From Mycobacterium gordonae (GTDB taxonomy: Bacteria > Actinomycetota > Actinomycetes > Mycobacteriales > Mycobacteriaceae), in NCBI RefSeq assembly GCF_002101675.1, contig NZ_LQOY01000155.1, positions 124,001 to 188,000 of the forward strand: a stretch of 64,000 bases of DNA, written 5' to 3'. Of this stretch, positions 53,104 through 62,097 are shown piece by piece (the first letter of the stretch is position 1; each line of letters opens with the position of its first letter). Under the pieces are notes generated by a model. The model searched no databases and was not told the origin of the DNA. It was given only the letters and a program-made list of their open reading frames with translations. The position numbers were made by a program, and so were the translations under genes.

Positions 53104-54891
53104 ATGTTCGCGTTTTTGCCTTCGCTGCCCGGCGTCGATGATGTGCGTGCCCTGGTCAACCGGGTCGACACCGCTCGCCACCACGGCGTGCCCAACGGTT
53201 GTGTCTTGGAGTTGAGCCTGCGCAGCACGCCTCCGGAGACCACTGGCTTCGACCCGTTGACGATCATCACCGGCGGTGGCCGCCAGATGTCGCTGCGCGA
53301 GACGGTCGCCACCATCCACCGCGCCGCCGAGGACCCGCGAGTCGCGGGGCTGATCGCCCAGGTACAGCTACCGCCGTCGCCGATGGGGGCGGTTCAGGAA
53401 TTGCGTGATGCGATCGCCGCCTTCAGCGCCGTCAAGCCGTCTGTCGCGTGGGCGGAAACGTACCCGGGCACCCTGTCGTACTACCTGGCTTCGGCGTTTC
53501 GCGAGATCTGGATGCAGCCGTCCGGGGGCGTAGGGCTGATCGGCTTCGCGGCCAATGCGATGTTCTTGCGCGACGCGCTGGACAAGGCGGGCATCGAAGC
53601 CCAATTCGTCGCGCGCGGCGAATACAAATCTGCGGCAAACCTTTTCACCGAGGACGGCTTCACCGATGCGCACCGCGAAGCGGTCACCCGCATGCTGGAG
53701 AGCATTCAGGCTCAGGTGTGGCAGGCGGTGGGCGAGTCGCGCAAGATCGCCGTCGATGCGCTGGACCAGATGGCCGACCGGGCTCCGCTGATGCGCGACG
53801 ACGCCCTGGCCTCCGGGCTGGTCGACCGCATCGGATTCCGCGACGAGGCCTACGCCCGAATGGCGGAATTGGTCAGCAACGGTTCCTCCGGCGAGGACGT
53901 CGACGCCGAAGAGAAACCGCCGCGGATGTATCTGGCGCGTTACGCGGGAGCGGCACGGCCGCGTCTGACACCGCCAGTGCCCGCTATCCCGGGGCGCCGG
54001 GCTAAGCCCACCATCGCGGTGGTCACCGTCGAAGGGGCGATCGTCAACGGCCGTGGTGGGCCGCAGGGCATCCCCCTGGGTCCCTCGAATGCGGGCGGCG
54101 ACACCATCGCGGCGGCACTGCGGGAGGTGGCGGACGACGATTCGGTGTCCGCGATCGTGGTGCGGGTCGACAGTCCCGGGGGCTCCGTCACCGCATCGGA
54201 AACGATCTGGCGGGAGGTCAAGCGAGCTCGCGAACGCGGCAAGCCGGTGGTGGCGTCGATGGGTTCGGTTGCCGCTTCCGGTGGCTACTACGTGTCGATG
54301 GCAGCGGACGCGATCGTGGCCAACCCCGGCACGATCACCGGCTCGATCGGGGTCATCACCGGAAAGCTGGTGGTTCGGGACCTCAAGGAGCGGTTGGGAG
54401 TGGGCTCAGACACGGTGCGCACCAATGCGAACGCCGACGCCTGGTCGATCGACGCGCCTTTCACACCGCAGCAGCAGGCGCGGCAGGAAGCCGACGCCGA
54501 CTTGTTCTACACAGACTTCGTCCAGCGCGTCGCCGACGGCCGCAATCTGACCACCAAAGACGTGGATAAGGTTGCGCGTGGCCGGGTTTGGACGGGTGCC
54601 GACGCACTGGAGCGCGGTCTGGTCGACGAGCTCGGTGGCCTTCGGACGGCGGTGCGCCGCGCCAAGGTACTGGCCGGGCTGGACCCGGACACCGAAGTTC
54701 GCATCCTGAGCTACCCTGGCTCGTCGCTGCTGGACATGCTGCGGCCGCGGGCGTCGTCACAGCCGGGGGCGGCGTCGCTGGCTGAAGCGGTGGGGGCGCT
54801 GCTCACCCGCTCGGTGGCCGGGATCGTCTCGCAGGTCGAGCAGACGATGAGCGGCGCCAACGTGCTGTGGGTGGGTCAGGCGCGCTTCTGA
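53104..54891 (+). CDS. sppA: Signal peptide peptidase SppA, 67K type
   Basis: 595 residues from ATG 53104 (M. tuberculosis Rv0724 is 623). Protease IV fold with two tandem S49 domains: the first (about 55-270) contributes the general-base Lys in the RGEYKSAANLFTEDGFTDAHRE segment. The second carries the nucleophile Ser in VASMGSVAASGGYYVSMAAD near residue 400. Membrane-associated, degrades cleaved signal peptides. TAGGCT sits 7 bp before the ATG, a leaderless arrangement. Confidence 0.92.
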   Translation: MFAFLPSLPGVDDVRALVNRVDTARHHGVPNGCVLELSLRSTPPETTGFDPLTIITGGGRQMSLRETVATIHRAAEDPRVAGLIAQVQLPPSPMGAVQELRDAIAAFSAVKPSVAWAETYPGTLSYYLASAFREIWMQPSGGVGLIGFAANAMFLRDALDKAGIEAQFVARGEYKSAANLFTEDGFTDAHREAVTRMLESIQAQVWQAVGESRKIAVDALDQMADRAPLMRDDALASGLVDRIGFRDEAYARMAELVSNGSSGEDVDAEEKPPRMYLARYAGAARPRLTPPVPAIPGRRAKPTIAVVTVEGAIVNGRGGPQGIPLGPSNAGGDTIAAALREVADDDSVSAIVVRVDSPGGSVTASETIWREVKRARERGKPVVASMGSVAASGGYYVSMAADAIVANPGTITGSIGVITGKLVVRDLKERLGVGSDTVRTNANADAWSIDAPFTPQQQARQEADADLFYTDFVQRVADGRNLTTKDVDKVARGRVWTGADALERGLVDELGGLRTAVRRAKVLAGLDPDTEVRILSYPGSSLLDMLRPRASSQPGAASLAEAVGALLTRSVAGIVSQVEQTMSGANVLWVGQARF

Positions 54892-55799
54892 TCGAGTCGC
54901 CCGCTGATGAAGATGATTTCGCCGAGCGGGTCATCGTCGTCGGGTGCGGGAATCTGCAGGCCGTGCTGCTCGAACAGCTCCGTCCGCGTCACCCCGTCGG
55001 CGTCCCAGCCCTTGTCGCGCAGATAGTCGACGACGTGGTTGCGGGCGCCGGAGTACACCAGGGAGCCCATGTCGATGTCGAGCCCGTGGTCGCGGAAGCG
55101 GCCGGACATCTCTGAGGCTTTCTCGACGTCGAAATCGACTATGCCGGGCACGAATTCGGTTGCGACGGTGCTGCCCGGGGCGCTGAGGGCGGTGATGTTG
55201 TCGAACAGCCGGTCCTGGGCTTCCGGGGGCAAGTAGATCAGCAGGCCTTCGGCGAGCCACGCCGTCGGTTGTGAGGTGTCCAGCCCGGCCTGCGTGACTG
55301 CGGTGGGCCAGTCTCCGCGCAGGTCGATCGCCACGGCGCGCCGAGTGGCGGTGGGTTCGGCCCCGATGTCGGCCAGGGTTGTTGTCTTGAACTCGATCAC
55401 CTGCGGCTGGTCGATCTCGTAGAGCACCGTCCCGTCCGGCCAGGGCAACCGGTAGGCGCGCGCGTCCAACCCGGACGCAAGAATCACGACCTGGCGGATT
55501 CCCGCATTGGTGGCGTCGATGAAGTACTCGTCAAAGTACTTCGTGCGCACACCCATTCCGCCGATCATCGCCTGTACCCGCTCAGGCCTGAAGTCCTCGA
55601 GCGCCTCGGTGCCGAGCTCTCCGTCCATCATCTTGGTGAAGAAGTCCACTCCGACCGCCCTCACCAGTGGTTCGGCGAACGGATCGTTGATCAAGCCGTC
55701 GGGCGCCTTGGTCACCATCGCGCGCCCAGCCGCGACCATGGTCGCGGTGGCGCCGACGCTCGAGGCAAGATCCCAGTTGTCGTCGTGAGCGCGTGGCAT
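54876..55799 (-). CDS. SAM-dependent methyltransferase, Rv0725c/Rv0726c family
   Basis: 307 residues from ATG 55799. Hallmarks of the mycobacterial O-methyltransferase family: DNWDLASSVGATATMVAAGRAMVTK start, VVILASGLDARAYRLPWPDGTVLYEIDQPQVIEFK (SAM site) and WLAEGLLIYLPPEAQDRLFDNI. Members may methylate acyl or polyketide substrates; target unknown. Its end overlaps the convergent sppA by 16 nt. Confidence 0.9.
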   Translation of the reverse strand: MPRAHDDNWDLASSVGATATMVAAGRAMVTKAPDGLINDPFAEPLVRAVGVDFFTKMMDGELGTEALEDFRPERVQAMIGGMGVRTKYFDEYFIDATNAGIRQVVILASGLDARAYRLPWPDGTVLYEIDQPQVIEFKTTTLADIGAEPTATRRAVAIDLRGDWPTAVTQAGLDTSQPTAWLAEGLLIYLPPEAQDRLFDNITALSAPGSTVATEFVPGIVDFDVEKASEMSGRFRDHGLDIDMGSLVYSGARNHVVDYLRDKGWDADGVTRTELFEQHGLQIPAPDDDDPLGEIIFISGRLDQKRA

Positions 55800-55908
55800 G
55801 CCTGTCCTATCTGTCGCGGTTACTGCCGTGTATACAACGTCGTGCCGATCCATGGCATTTCCGGGGTAGGAAATTGAGCCGACGGTCTTATTGAGGCACG
55901 CTCATGAG

Positions 55909-56682
55909 ATGAGTAACCCGGCTTCGTTAATTGGCAAGCGTGCCCTCATCACGGGCGCTTCATCGGGGATCGGTGCGGCCCTGGCCAGGGGCTTGGCCGC
56001 GCGGGGCGCCGTGGTCGGGCTGGTCGCCCGTCGTGAGGACCGGCTGGCCGACGTCTTGCATGACTGCCGCGTCAGTTCGCCGGACTCTACGATGTGGGTG
56101 GCCGATCTCGCCGACGGCATCACTGCGAGCAGGCTGGCGCTACAGGCCTGGCACGCCATGGGCGGCATCGACGTGCTGATCAACAACGCCGCAATTCCCA
56201 AGCGGCGCAACGTGACGGCGCTCAAACCGATCGAGGTTGAAGATGTCATGCGGGTCAACTTCCTCGCCCCGATGCGGCTGACGCTGGCGCTGTTGCCGCG
56301 GATGCTGGCGCGACGCACGGGTGCCGTAGTCAATGTGTCGAGCGTTGCGGGGCGACTGGGCATTGCCACCGAATCCGCCTACTGCGCCAGCAAGTTTGCT
56401 TTGTGCGGCTGGAGCGAGGCGATGGCCATCGACCTCGCGGGCACCGGTGTATCGGTGAAGCTGATTCAGCCGGGTCCCGTCGAGACCGAAATCTGGGACC
56501 AGCCCGACAACGAGCCGCCCGTCTACACCGGACCCAAGGTCTCGCCGGAGGAGGTCGCCGAGGGCATTATCGCGGCAATGGCCAGCGACCGCTTCGAGCA
56601 CTACCTGCCCGACCTGAAGGCGGTGGTTGATGCCAAGAACGCCGATGTGGACGCGTTCATCGCCGGCATGGCGCGTCAGTGA
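55909..56682 (+). CDS. Short-chain dehydrogenase
   Basis: 257 residues from ATG 55909; an in-frame TTG at 55891 is less likely. LITGASSGIGAALARGLAARG is the nucleotide-binding motif, VLINNAAIPKRRNV the structural NNA segment, and SSVAGRLGIATESAYCASK gives Ser, Tyr and Lys. GTGA overlap with the zinc dehydrogenase suggests the two enzymes act on one substrate. Confidence 0.9.
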   Translation: MSNPASLIGKRALITGASSGIGAALARGLAARGAVVGLVARREDRLADVLHDCRVSSPDSTMWVADLADGITASRLALQAWHAMGGIDVLINNAAIPKRRNVTALKPIEVEDVMRVNFLAPMRLTLALLPRMLARRTGAVVNVSSVAGRLGIATESAYCASKFALCGWSEAMAIDLAGTGVSVKLIQPGPVETEIWDQPDNEPPVYTGPKVSPEEVAEGIIAAMASDRFEHYLPDLKAVVDAKNADVDAFIAGMARQ

Positions 56683-57911
56683 GGGCGCTCGTCTATGGCG
56701 TGGCGCCTGAGCCGCTGGCGGTTCCGGCGGACGCTGGTGCGCTCGCCCAGAATCTGGCCCGCACCCCTGCAGCGTTGCGGGAGGTGCCGGATCCCGTTCT
56801 GCTGCAAGATGATTGGGTAATCACCCGACCCCGTCTGACCGGAATCTGCGGGTCGGACTCGAAGCAGATTCTGATGGACTTCGGCGCTGACGACGCCGAC
56901 AACGCCCTGGCCGCGTTCTGTTCTTTTCCACAAGTGATGGGCCACGAGGTGGTGGCCGATGTGGTCGAGTTGGGGCCGAAGGCGCGAGGCGTCGAGGTAG
57001 GTCAGCGGGTGGTGCTCAACCCGTGGCTCTCTTGCGCACCGCGGGGCATTGCGCCCTTGTGTCCGGCGTGCGACAGCGGTGACTACAGCCTCTGCTGGAG
57101 CTTCACCGACGGCGACATCAAGCCTGGTATTCACACAGGGGTGTCGGCCGACGTCACCGGCGGCTACGCGGAGTTGATGCCCGCCCACGACAGCATGCTC
57201 TTCCCGGTGCCCGATTCGGTGCTCGACGAGACGGCGGTGTTCGCCGATCCGTTCTCGGTGTCGCTGCATGCGATCACGCGGCATCCGCCGCCTCGTTCGG
57301 GCCGCGTCTTGGTGTACGGGGCCGGTTCGCTGGGGTTGTGCGCGGTGGCGATTTTGCGTGCGCTGTATCCGGATGTGGCGGTGGCCGTGGTGGCACGTTT
57401 TTCCGCTCAGGCGGAATTGGCCCGGACGTTCGGGGCGACCAAAGTAGTTGCACACGAGCCACGTTCGGTGGTCATCGAGGAGCTGGTCGCATGGGGCGGT
57501 GGGCGGCTGCGGCAGCCGCTCGCTGGTCTGCCGATGGCGTACCCCGGGGCGGTGGACGTCGTGTACGACACCGTGGGCAAGCCGGAGACCTTCGAGGTCG
57601 GAGTACGGGTGCTGAGGGCGCGCGGAACGCTGGTGAAGGCGGGCGTTCATGCTCCCGGGCGCTGGGAGTGGAGCCCGCTGTACTTCAAGGAGATCAGCCT
57701 CGTCGGGTCCAATGCGTTCGGTGTCGAGGAGGTGCAGGGTGTGCGCCAGCACGCCATCGCGCACTACCTCGACCTCGCCGGTGAGGGGCGAATAGATCTG
57801 CGGCCCATGCTCACTCACACGTTCCGGCTGGCCGAGTGGCGGGATGCCTTCTTGGCGATCGCCGAGCAGGGCCGCAGTGGTGCGGTGAAGGTGGCGATCG
57901 ATCAGCGTTAG
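56679..57911 (+). CDS. Zinc-type alcohol dehydrogenase (MDR family)
   Basis: 410 residues from GTG overlapping the SDR stop. GICGSDSKQI near residue 55 and MGHEVVADVVELGPKARG near 90 are the catalytic zinc site. CPACDSGDYSLC holds only part of the usual four structural-zinc cysteines. VLVYGAGSLGLCAVAILRALYPDVAVAVVAR is the Rossmann segment. Substrate unknown. Confidence 0.9.
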   Translation: MRALVYGVAPEPLAVPADAGALAQNLARTPAALREVPDPVLLQDDWVITRPRLTGICGSDSKQILMDFGADDADNALAAFCSFPQVMGHEVVADVVELGPKARGVEVGQRVVLNPWLSCAPRGIAPLCPACDSGDYSLCWSFTDGDIKPGIHTGVSADVTGGYAELMPAHDSMLFPVPDSVLDETAVFADPFSVSLHAITRHPPPRSGRVLVYGAGSLGLCAVAILRALYPDVAVAVVARFSAQAELARTFGATKVVAHEPRSVVIEELVAWGGGRLRQPLAGLPMAYPGAVDVVYDTVGKPETFEVGVRVLRARGTLVKAGVHAPGRWEWSPLYFKEISLVGSNAFGVEEVQGVRQHAIAHYLDLAGEGRIDLRPMLTHTFRLAEWRDAFLAIAEQGRSGAVKVAIDQR

Positions 57912-57934
57912 GTGCGCAGTTCCGCGGATGTCGG

Positions 57935-58168
57935 TCAATCGGGTAGTGTGCCGTCGAGTTCTTCTTCGGTGGCCTGGTTGGCTAGTTGGTCGATTAAGGC
58001 GTGGCGGACGGAGCGGTCCCGGCGTTCGTCGCGTTCGTCGCGCTCCACCAATCGCATGAGTTCCGGGGTGGTCAGCGCTTCAAAGGTCGGCGCGCACAAC
58101 CGCTCCGGGGTTTCGTCGGAGGCGTCCGAAGACCGCCACGATCTCCCCACGCGTGCTCGCTGCCACAC
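57935..58168 (-). pseudogene. Possible small hypothetical or gene remnant
   Basis: A frame of 77 residues from GTG 58168 (open further upstream to 58255 through the repeat). The C-terminal part is hydrophilic and helical: TPELMRLVERDERDERR, then RHALIDQLANQATEEELDG. The first third has poor GC3, the rest is coding-like, so it may be the end of a decayed gene. Not recognised. Confidence 0.35.
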
Positions 58169-58207
58169 CTGAAATGCTATGGGAGACCACCGACAAGTTC
58201 GGATGGC

Positions 58208-58348
58208 GGCGACACAGCGAATTGCGTTGATATCGGCGGTGATATCACGTTTCACAGCCTAGTGCCACCTTGCTGGCGTTACTGATGTGTCGCCTGGGAC
58301 GGGCCGGGCGACACATCGAATCGCGTCGATATCGGCGGTGATATCACG
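58208..58348. repeat. 42-bp direct repeat pair with inverted repeat
   Basis: 58208-58249 and 58307-58348 match at 38 of 42 positions, 99 bp apart, both ending GATATCGGCGGTGATATCACG-like sequence with two GATATC sites. Between them GATGTGTCGCC (58284-58294) is the exact complement of GGCGACACATC (58307-58317). Origin unknown. Confidence 0.75.
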
Positions 58349-58372
58349 ATGCGAGAGCCTGGTGGCACTCAA

Positions 58373-59020
58373 CTACGCAGGACGGACGGCCTGGTAGAAA
58401 CTGATTTGCCCGACCACGCGCTGCGACTGCGTAGCTACCTTGCTGCACTCAAACCCGGCCTCGCTCAGCAGCCGCGGAATCGCGTCGCCGATGTTCTCAC
58501 TGAAATGGGGATTGCGCTTCACCAGGCGTGCCAGCAGACCGCGGTGGACGTGTTCCCCGCCGGTGATGTCGACCAGATGCAGCCGCCCACCCGGACGCAG
58601 CACCCGGAAGATCTCGGCCGCCACAGCATGTTTCGCGTCCGGGCCGACATGATGCAGCATCATCGACGAGAAGACCCGGTCGAACTCGCCGTCGGCGTAG
58701 GGCAACCGCTGGGCGTAGGCATGGTCTAATCGAATTCCGCTCAATCCGGCTGCCTTTCGCCGCGCCCGGGCGAGTATCGAAGTGTCGGGGTCGGATCCGA
58801 CCGCGTCGATGCCGGGACAGGACCGCTTGGCTCCGATAATGACGTTGCCGGTGCCGCAGCCGATCTCCAAGACGTGCTGACCGTCCGCTAGTCCGGCCTG
58901 CTCGATCAGCCTCTGGTAGACACTGTCGAATCCCAGCAACCGTGACATCAGATCATAGGCCGGCAGCAGCGCCGGGTGGCCGGTCGCTGGAAGATAGTCA
59001 TGTGGATGATGTTTGGTCAT
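58373..59020 (-). CDS. Class I SAM-dependent methyltransferase (UbiE-like)
   Basis: 215 residues from ATG 59020. VLEIGCGTGNVIIGAKRSCPGIDAVGSDPD is SAM motif I, and LPYADGEFDRVFSSMMLHHV and EIFRVLRPGGRLHLVDI complete the fold. N-terminal HPALLPAYDLMSRLLGFDSVYQRLI is a substrate-cap region. Divergent from araC, 73 bp between starts, so likely its target. Confidence 0.87.
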   Translation of the reverse strand: MTKHHPHDYLPATGHPALLPAYDLMSRLLGFDSVYQRLIEQAGLADGQHVLEIGCGTGNVIIGAKRSCPGIDAVGSDPDTSILARARRKAAGLSGIRLDHAYAQRLPYADGEFDRVFSSMMLHHVGPDAKHAVAAEIFRVLRPGGRLHLVDITGGEHVHRGLLARLVKRNPHFSENIGDAIPRLLSEAGFECSKVATQSQRVVGQISFYQAVRPA

Positions 59021-59093
59021 AAGTTCATGGTTGCGCGCTGCAGCGGTGCTAGTTTGGGCGATAGTCGCCGAAATCTGGATTATCTTTGGCCGT

Positions 59094-59951
59094 ATGACTC
59101 AGGCCACCCGGCTCAGCCGGCATCGCGATGGTGTGCCCGTCTACCGATACCGGACAGATCCCGAGACCCCGCCTGTTTCAGTGGTCCGCTACCACGAGTT
59201 CGCTGAAGGGCGCCCGCATATCCACGACTTCCCCGCGCTTTGGTATGTGCCCGAGGCGGGTGTGGTGTACATCGCCGCCCCAGGGAAGGTACTGGACCCG
59301 AAGCAGGTCTTCCCCGTCGGTGACGGGATCGCGGTGTTCTTTGATCCGGTCGCCCTCGGTGAGGACGCGCGATCGCCCTGGCCCGCGTGGCAAACACACC
59401 CCCTGCTCTTTCCCTTCCTGCATGGGCATTCCGGCGGGGTGTTGCGCCTGGTAGTGCCCGCCGACCGCAGACCACTGTGGGGCCGCACGATCGCATCAAT
59501 CGAGAGCGAACTGACCGCGCGGCAGGAGAGCTACCGACAGGCTGCACTGGCACACCTGACCCTGCTGCTGATCGAGCTGGCCCGCCTGGCCGGTGACGTG
59601 GTCGACGATCTGCGCCGCAGCGGTGAACCGCTGTTGGCCGACGTCTTCGCGGTGATCGACAGGCGCCACGGCGAGTCGTTGTCGTTACGCGACGTGGCCG
59701 GCGAGGTGGGAATGACTCCCGGACACCTGACCACGGTGGTACGCCGGCGCACCGGCCGGACGGTGCAGGAGTGGATCATCGAACGGCGCATGGCCGAAGC
59801 CCGTGACCTGTTGGCTCAGACCGATCTGCCGATCGGTGAGGTCGCCAGGCGTGTCGGCATATCAGACGCGGGGTATTTCAGCAGACTCTTCAGCCGTGCC
59901 CACGGCGGTTCTCCTCGGCAGTGGCGTGCCGGCCAGGTCCGCCGAGGGTGA
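59094..59951 (+). CDS. AraC-family transcriptional regulator
   Basis: 285 residues from ATG 59094. An N-terminal cupin sensing domain (HIHDFPALWYVPEAGVVYIAAPGKVL) and a C-terminal AraC DNA-binding domain: SLRDVAGEVGMTPGHLTTVVRRRTGRTVQEWIIERRMAEARDLL and IGEVARRVGISDAGYFSRLFSRAHGGSPRQWR. TATCTT is 7 bp before the ATG, in leaderless spacing. Probably regulates the divergent methyltransferase. Confidence 0.9.
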   Translation: MTQATRLSRHRDGVPVYRYRTDPETPPVSVVRYHEFAEGRPHIHDFPALWYVPEAGVVYIAAPGKVLDPKQVFPVGDGIAVFFDPVALGEDARSPWPAWQTHPLLFPFLHGHSGGVLRLVVPADRRPLWGRTIASIESELTARQESYRQAALAHLTLLLIELARLAGDVVDDLRRSGEPLLADVFAVIDRRHGESLSLRDVAGEVGMTPGHLTTVVRRRTGRTVQEWIIERRMAEARDLLAQTDLPIGEVARRVGISDAGYFSRLFSRAHGGSPRQWRAGQVRRG

Positions 59952-60151
59952 AAATCACGACGTGTCCGCCGCGTGTCGCGTCGTGAGGTTCCCACTCGGC
60001 GGGCGAGCGGCCGAGCGGGCAAGCGGCCCCAGCCGCTAGCCCAGCGCGCCGCGAGACCAGTGCGTCCACGTCGTCGGTTGCGCACGGCCCCAACGGTTCT
60101 CGGCCGGCAAGAGTGCCCGCGTCGCATCCGACTTTGTCCTTACCCGAAGAC

Positions 60152-60265
60152 ATGCACACCTACGACGTCGACGTCCTCGCGGTCGAGCAGGATTCCAGCG
60201 CACGCTTGCCGATATTGCCGGTGGACCATTGCACCACGTGCCGCATGCCCAACGGTAACCGTTGA
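60152..60265 (+). CDS. Possible small protein with a CxxC motif
   Basis: 37-residue frame from ATG 60152 (also open from GTG 60113). About 84% of codons end in G or C. It ends DHCTTCRMPNGNR, with a CxxC pair that could bind metal. No family recognised; it may be a remnant. Confidence 0.3.
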   Translation: MHTYDVDVLAVEQDSSARLPILPVDHCTTCRMPNGNR

Positions 60266-60276
60266 CAGGCCGACTC

Positions 60277-60304
60277 GAACACTGTTCTAATCAGAACACT
60301 GTTC
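60277..60304. promoter_or_regulatory. Tandem operator upstream of TetR-P450
   Basis: The 11-bp palindrome GAACACTGTTC occurs twice, at 60277-60287 and 60294-60304, exactly 17 bp apart, and 16 bp before the TetR ATG. Typical of an autoregulated TetR site. Confidence 0.7.
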
Positions 60305-60319
60305 GAAACGGGGAGATCG

Positions 60320-60874
60320 ATGGCAGCACCGGTGCTGCGCTACGGAGCGCTGGACCGCGAGCATCTGATCAAGCACCTATGGCAGCTGGCCAGGCGCGTC
60401 GGCGTGCACAAAGTGACGATGCGGGAGTTGGCGGCCGAAGCGGGCACCCGGCCGTCCTCGGTGTACTACCACGTCCGCGACAAGTCCGAACTGCTCGATC
60501 TGCTCATCGAGTCGGTACTGGCACAGATCGAGGTGCCACCACAGGGTGACTGGGAGACCCGGCTGGTCACGCTCTACACGAATGCGTGGCAGGTACTCGT
60601 CGAAGTACCGGGCATAGCCGGTCTGTTGCAAGGACATCCGCACACCGCGGCGGCTACCGATATGGACCGCGCCACCCGCCGTATCCTGCGCGAATCCGGT
60701 TTGCCGGCAGAGCAATTCGAAGCAGCCTACGCGGCGCTGTACGTCCATCTGCTGGGCTCGGTACAGCTCGAGCATGTACGCCCCACCGCCGACGGGCCGA
60801 GCGACGCCGCGTTCTCGTACGGGTTGCGCCTGATCCTGAGCGGTCTGCGCACCGAGATCAAGGGGGCTTCGTGA
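60320..60874 (+). CDS. TetR-family regulator of the P450 operon
   Basis: 184 residues from ATG 60320 behind GGGGAG. HTH at about residues 30-60: TMRELAAEAGTRPSSVYYHVRDKSELLDLL. The C-terminal domain is TetR_C-like and Ala/Leu-rich. Stop overlaps the P450 start (GTGA), so the regulator and P450 form one operon behind the tandem palindrome. Confidence 0.9.
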   Translation: MAAPVLRYGALDREHLIKHLWQLARRVGVHKVTMRELAAEAGTRPSSVYYHVRDKSELLDLLIESVLAQIEVPPQGDWETRLVTLYTNAWQVLVEVPGIAGLLQGHPHTAAATDMDRATRRILRESGLPAEQFEAAYAALYVHLLGSVQLEHVRPTADGPSDAAFSYGLRLILSGLRTEIKGAS

Positions 60875-62097
60875 CAGATACCGCGATCGATCTTGCCGAC
60901 CCGGCGCTGTGGGCATCCCAATTCCCGGACGAGCTCTTCGCCCAATTGCGCACCGGTACATCTGTTTTCCATCAGCGACTCACCGACGACGTCAAATCTG
61001 CGGTGGGCCGTGAGTTCTGGGTCTGCACCAGACATGCCGACGTCGCCCGCGTGCACCGTGACTACGAGTCGTTCACCGCCACCCGCGGCCCACTGATACA
61101 AGACGTGCCGCTGTTCGACGCGTATCCGGCCATCGTGAGTCTGGATCCGCCCGATCACACGATCCGCCGCAGGGTCATCACTCGTGCCTTCACGCCGCGC
61201 GCGGTGGCCAAGCTGGAGGACGGGATTCGCGCGCGGGCCAAGAACATGGCCGGCGCCCTGTTGCGTGACGGGGGCGGTGAGTTCGTCGATCTCGCGGCGG
61301 GACTGCCGATTTCGGTGATCGGTGACATCGTCGGGATACCCGAGGCGGACCGGCCGCATGTGTTCGAACTCATCGACAAAGTGCTGAAGACGGCGGGCGG
61401 GCAGATGTCGGTGCCCGACGGTGACGACCTGATGCCGTTCCTCGAGTTGTTCCAGTACGCCAGCGAGTTGACCGCTCACAAGCGCGAAAATCCCGTCGAT
61501 GACATCTGGAGTGCGCTGTGCACCACGGAGATCACCGCGGAGTCAGGGGAGAGCTTCCTGCTGCCCGCCAACGAGCTGGAGATCTTCTTCTTCATCCTCG
61601 GCCTGGCCGGGGCCGACACGACCCGAAACGCGCTGTGCGACGGCATCCGTGCGTTCGTCGCCAATCCCGAACAGATAGCGGTGTACCGAGACGATCCGCA
61701 GGCCCGTTCCACCGCCGTCGAGGAAGTGCTCCGCTACTCCACGCCCATCATGTTCTGGGTGCGCGGAGCAACGCGGGAGGTGGTGCTGGGCGACACACTG
61801 ATCCCCGAAGGGGCGCGAGTCGTCACGATGCTGCGCTCGGCCAACCGCGACGAAGACGTGTTCACCGACCCCTACCGCTTCGACATCCGCCGCGATCCCA
61901 ACCCACATCAGTCATTCGGCGGCGGCGGCGCCCACCACTGCCTGGGGGCGATGCTGGCCCGGGCCGAGGTCAGGGCTGCCCTGGACGAGATCCTGTTGCC
62001 CATCAACACGATCGATGTGGGCGAGCCCAGACTGCGGCTGCCGCACCTGGCCAACAACATGACCGTCTATGAATCCGTGCCGGTGACCTTGAACTAG
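60871..62097 (+). CDS. Cytochrome P450
   Basis: 408 residues from GTG. Heme motif FGGGGAHHCLG with Cys357; I-helix LAGADTTRNA; K-helix ExxR is EEVLRYSTP. The MFWVRGATREVVLGDTLIPEGARVVTMLRSANRDEDVF block resembles the sterol/fatty-acid-acting mycobacterial CYPs, but the subfamily is not assignable by eye. Soluble. Convergent with the metallo-hydrolase gene, overlapping it by 4 nt. Confidence 0.92.
   Translation: MTDTAIDLADPALWASQFPDELFAQLRTGTSVFHQRLTDDVKSAVGREFWVCTRHADVARVHRDYESFTATRGPLIQDVPLFDAYPAIVSLDPPDHTIRRRVITRAFTPRAVAKLEDGIRARAKNMAGALLRDGGGEFVDLAAGLPISVIGDIVGIPEADRPHVFELIDKVLKTAGGQMSVPDGDDLMPFLELFQYASELTAHKRENPVDDIWSALCTTEITAESGESFLLPANELEIFFFILGLAGADTTRNALCDGIRAFVANPEQIAVYRDDPQARSTAVEEVLRYSTPIMFWVRGATREVVLGDTLIPEGARVVTMLRSANRDEDVFTDPYRFDIRRDPNPHQSFGGGGAHHCLGAMLARAEVRAALDEILLPINTIDVGEPRLRLPHLANNMTVYESVPVTLN

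Larger units (their letters stand above)
57912..58372. other. Repeat-bearing gap with a possible gene remnant
   Basis: 461 bp without a confident gene. The left half carries a minus-strand frame described separately; the right half has two 42-bp direct repeats and an inverted repeat. No transposase is present. Confidence 0.6.
59952..60319 (+). other. Gap upstream of the TetR-P450 operon
   Basis: 368 bp. Contains a possible 37-residue frame at 60152 and the tandem operator at 60277-60304; the first 200 bp show no clear feature. Confidence 0.6.

Noticed and set aside
54876..54891. The methyltransferase running into sppA looked like a possible frameshift
   Set aside because: Both frames are intact to their stops; a 16-nt convergent overlap explains it.
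57935..58255. A toxin-antitoxin pair in the gap after the zinc dehydrogenase
   Set aside because: No PIN or RelE-type partner and no recognised antitoxin fold; only a short decayed frame.
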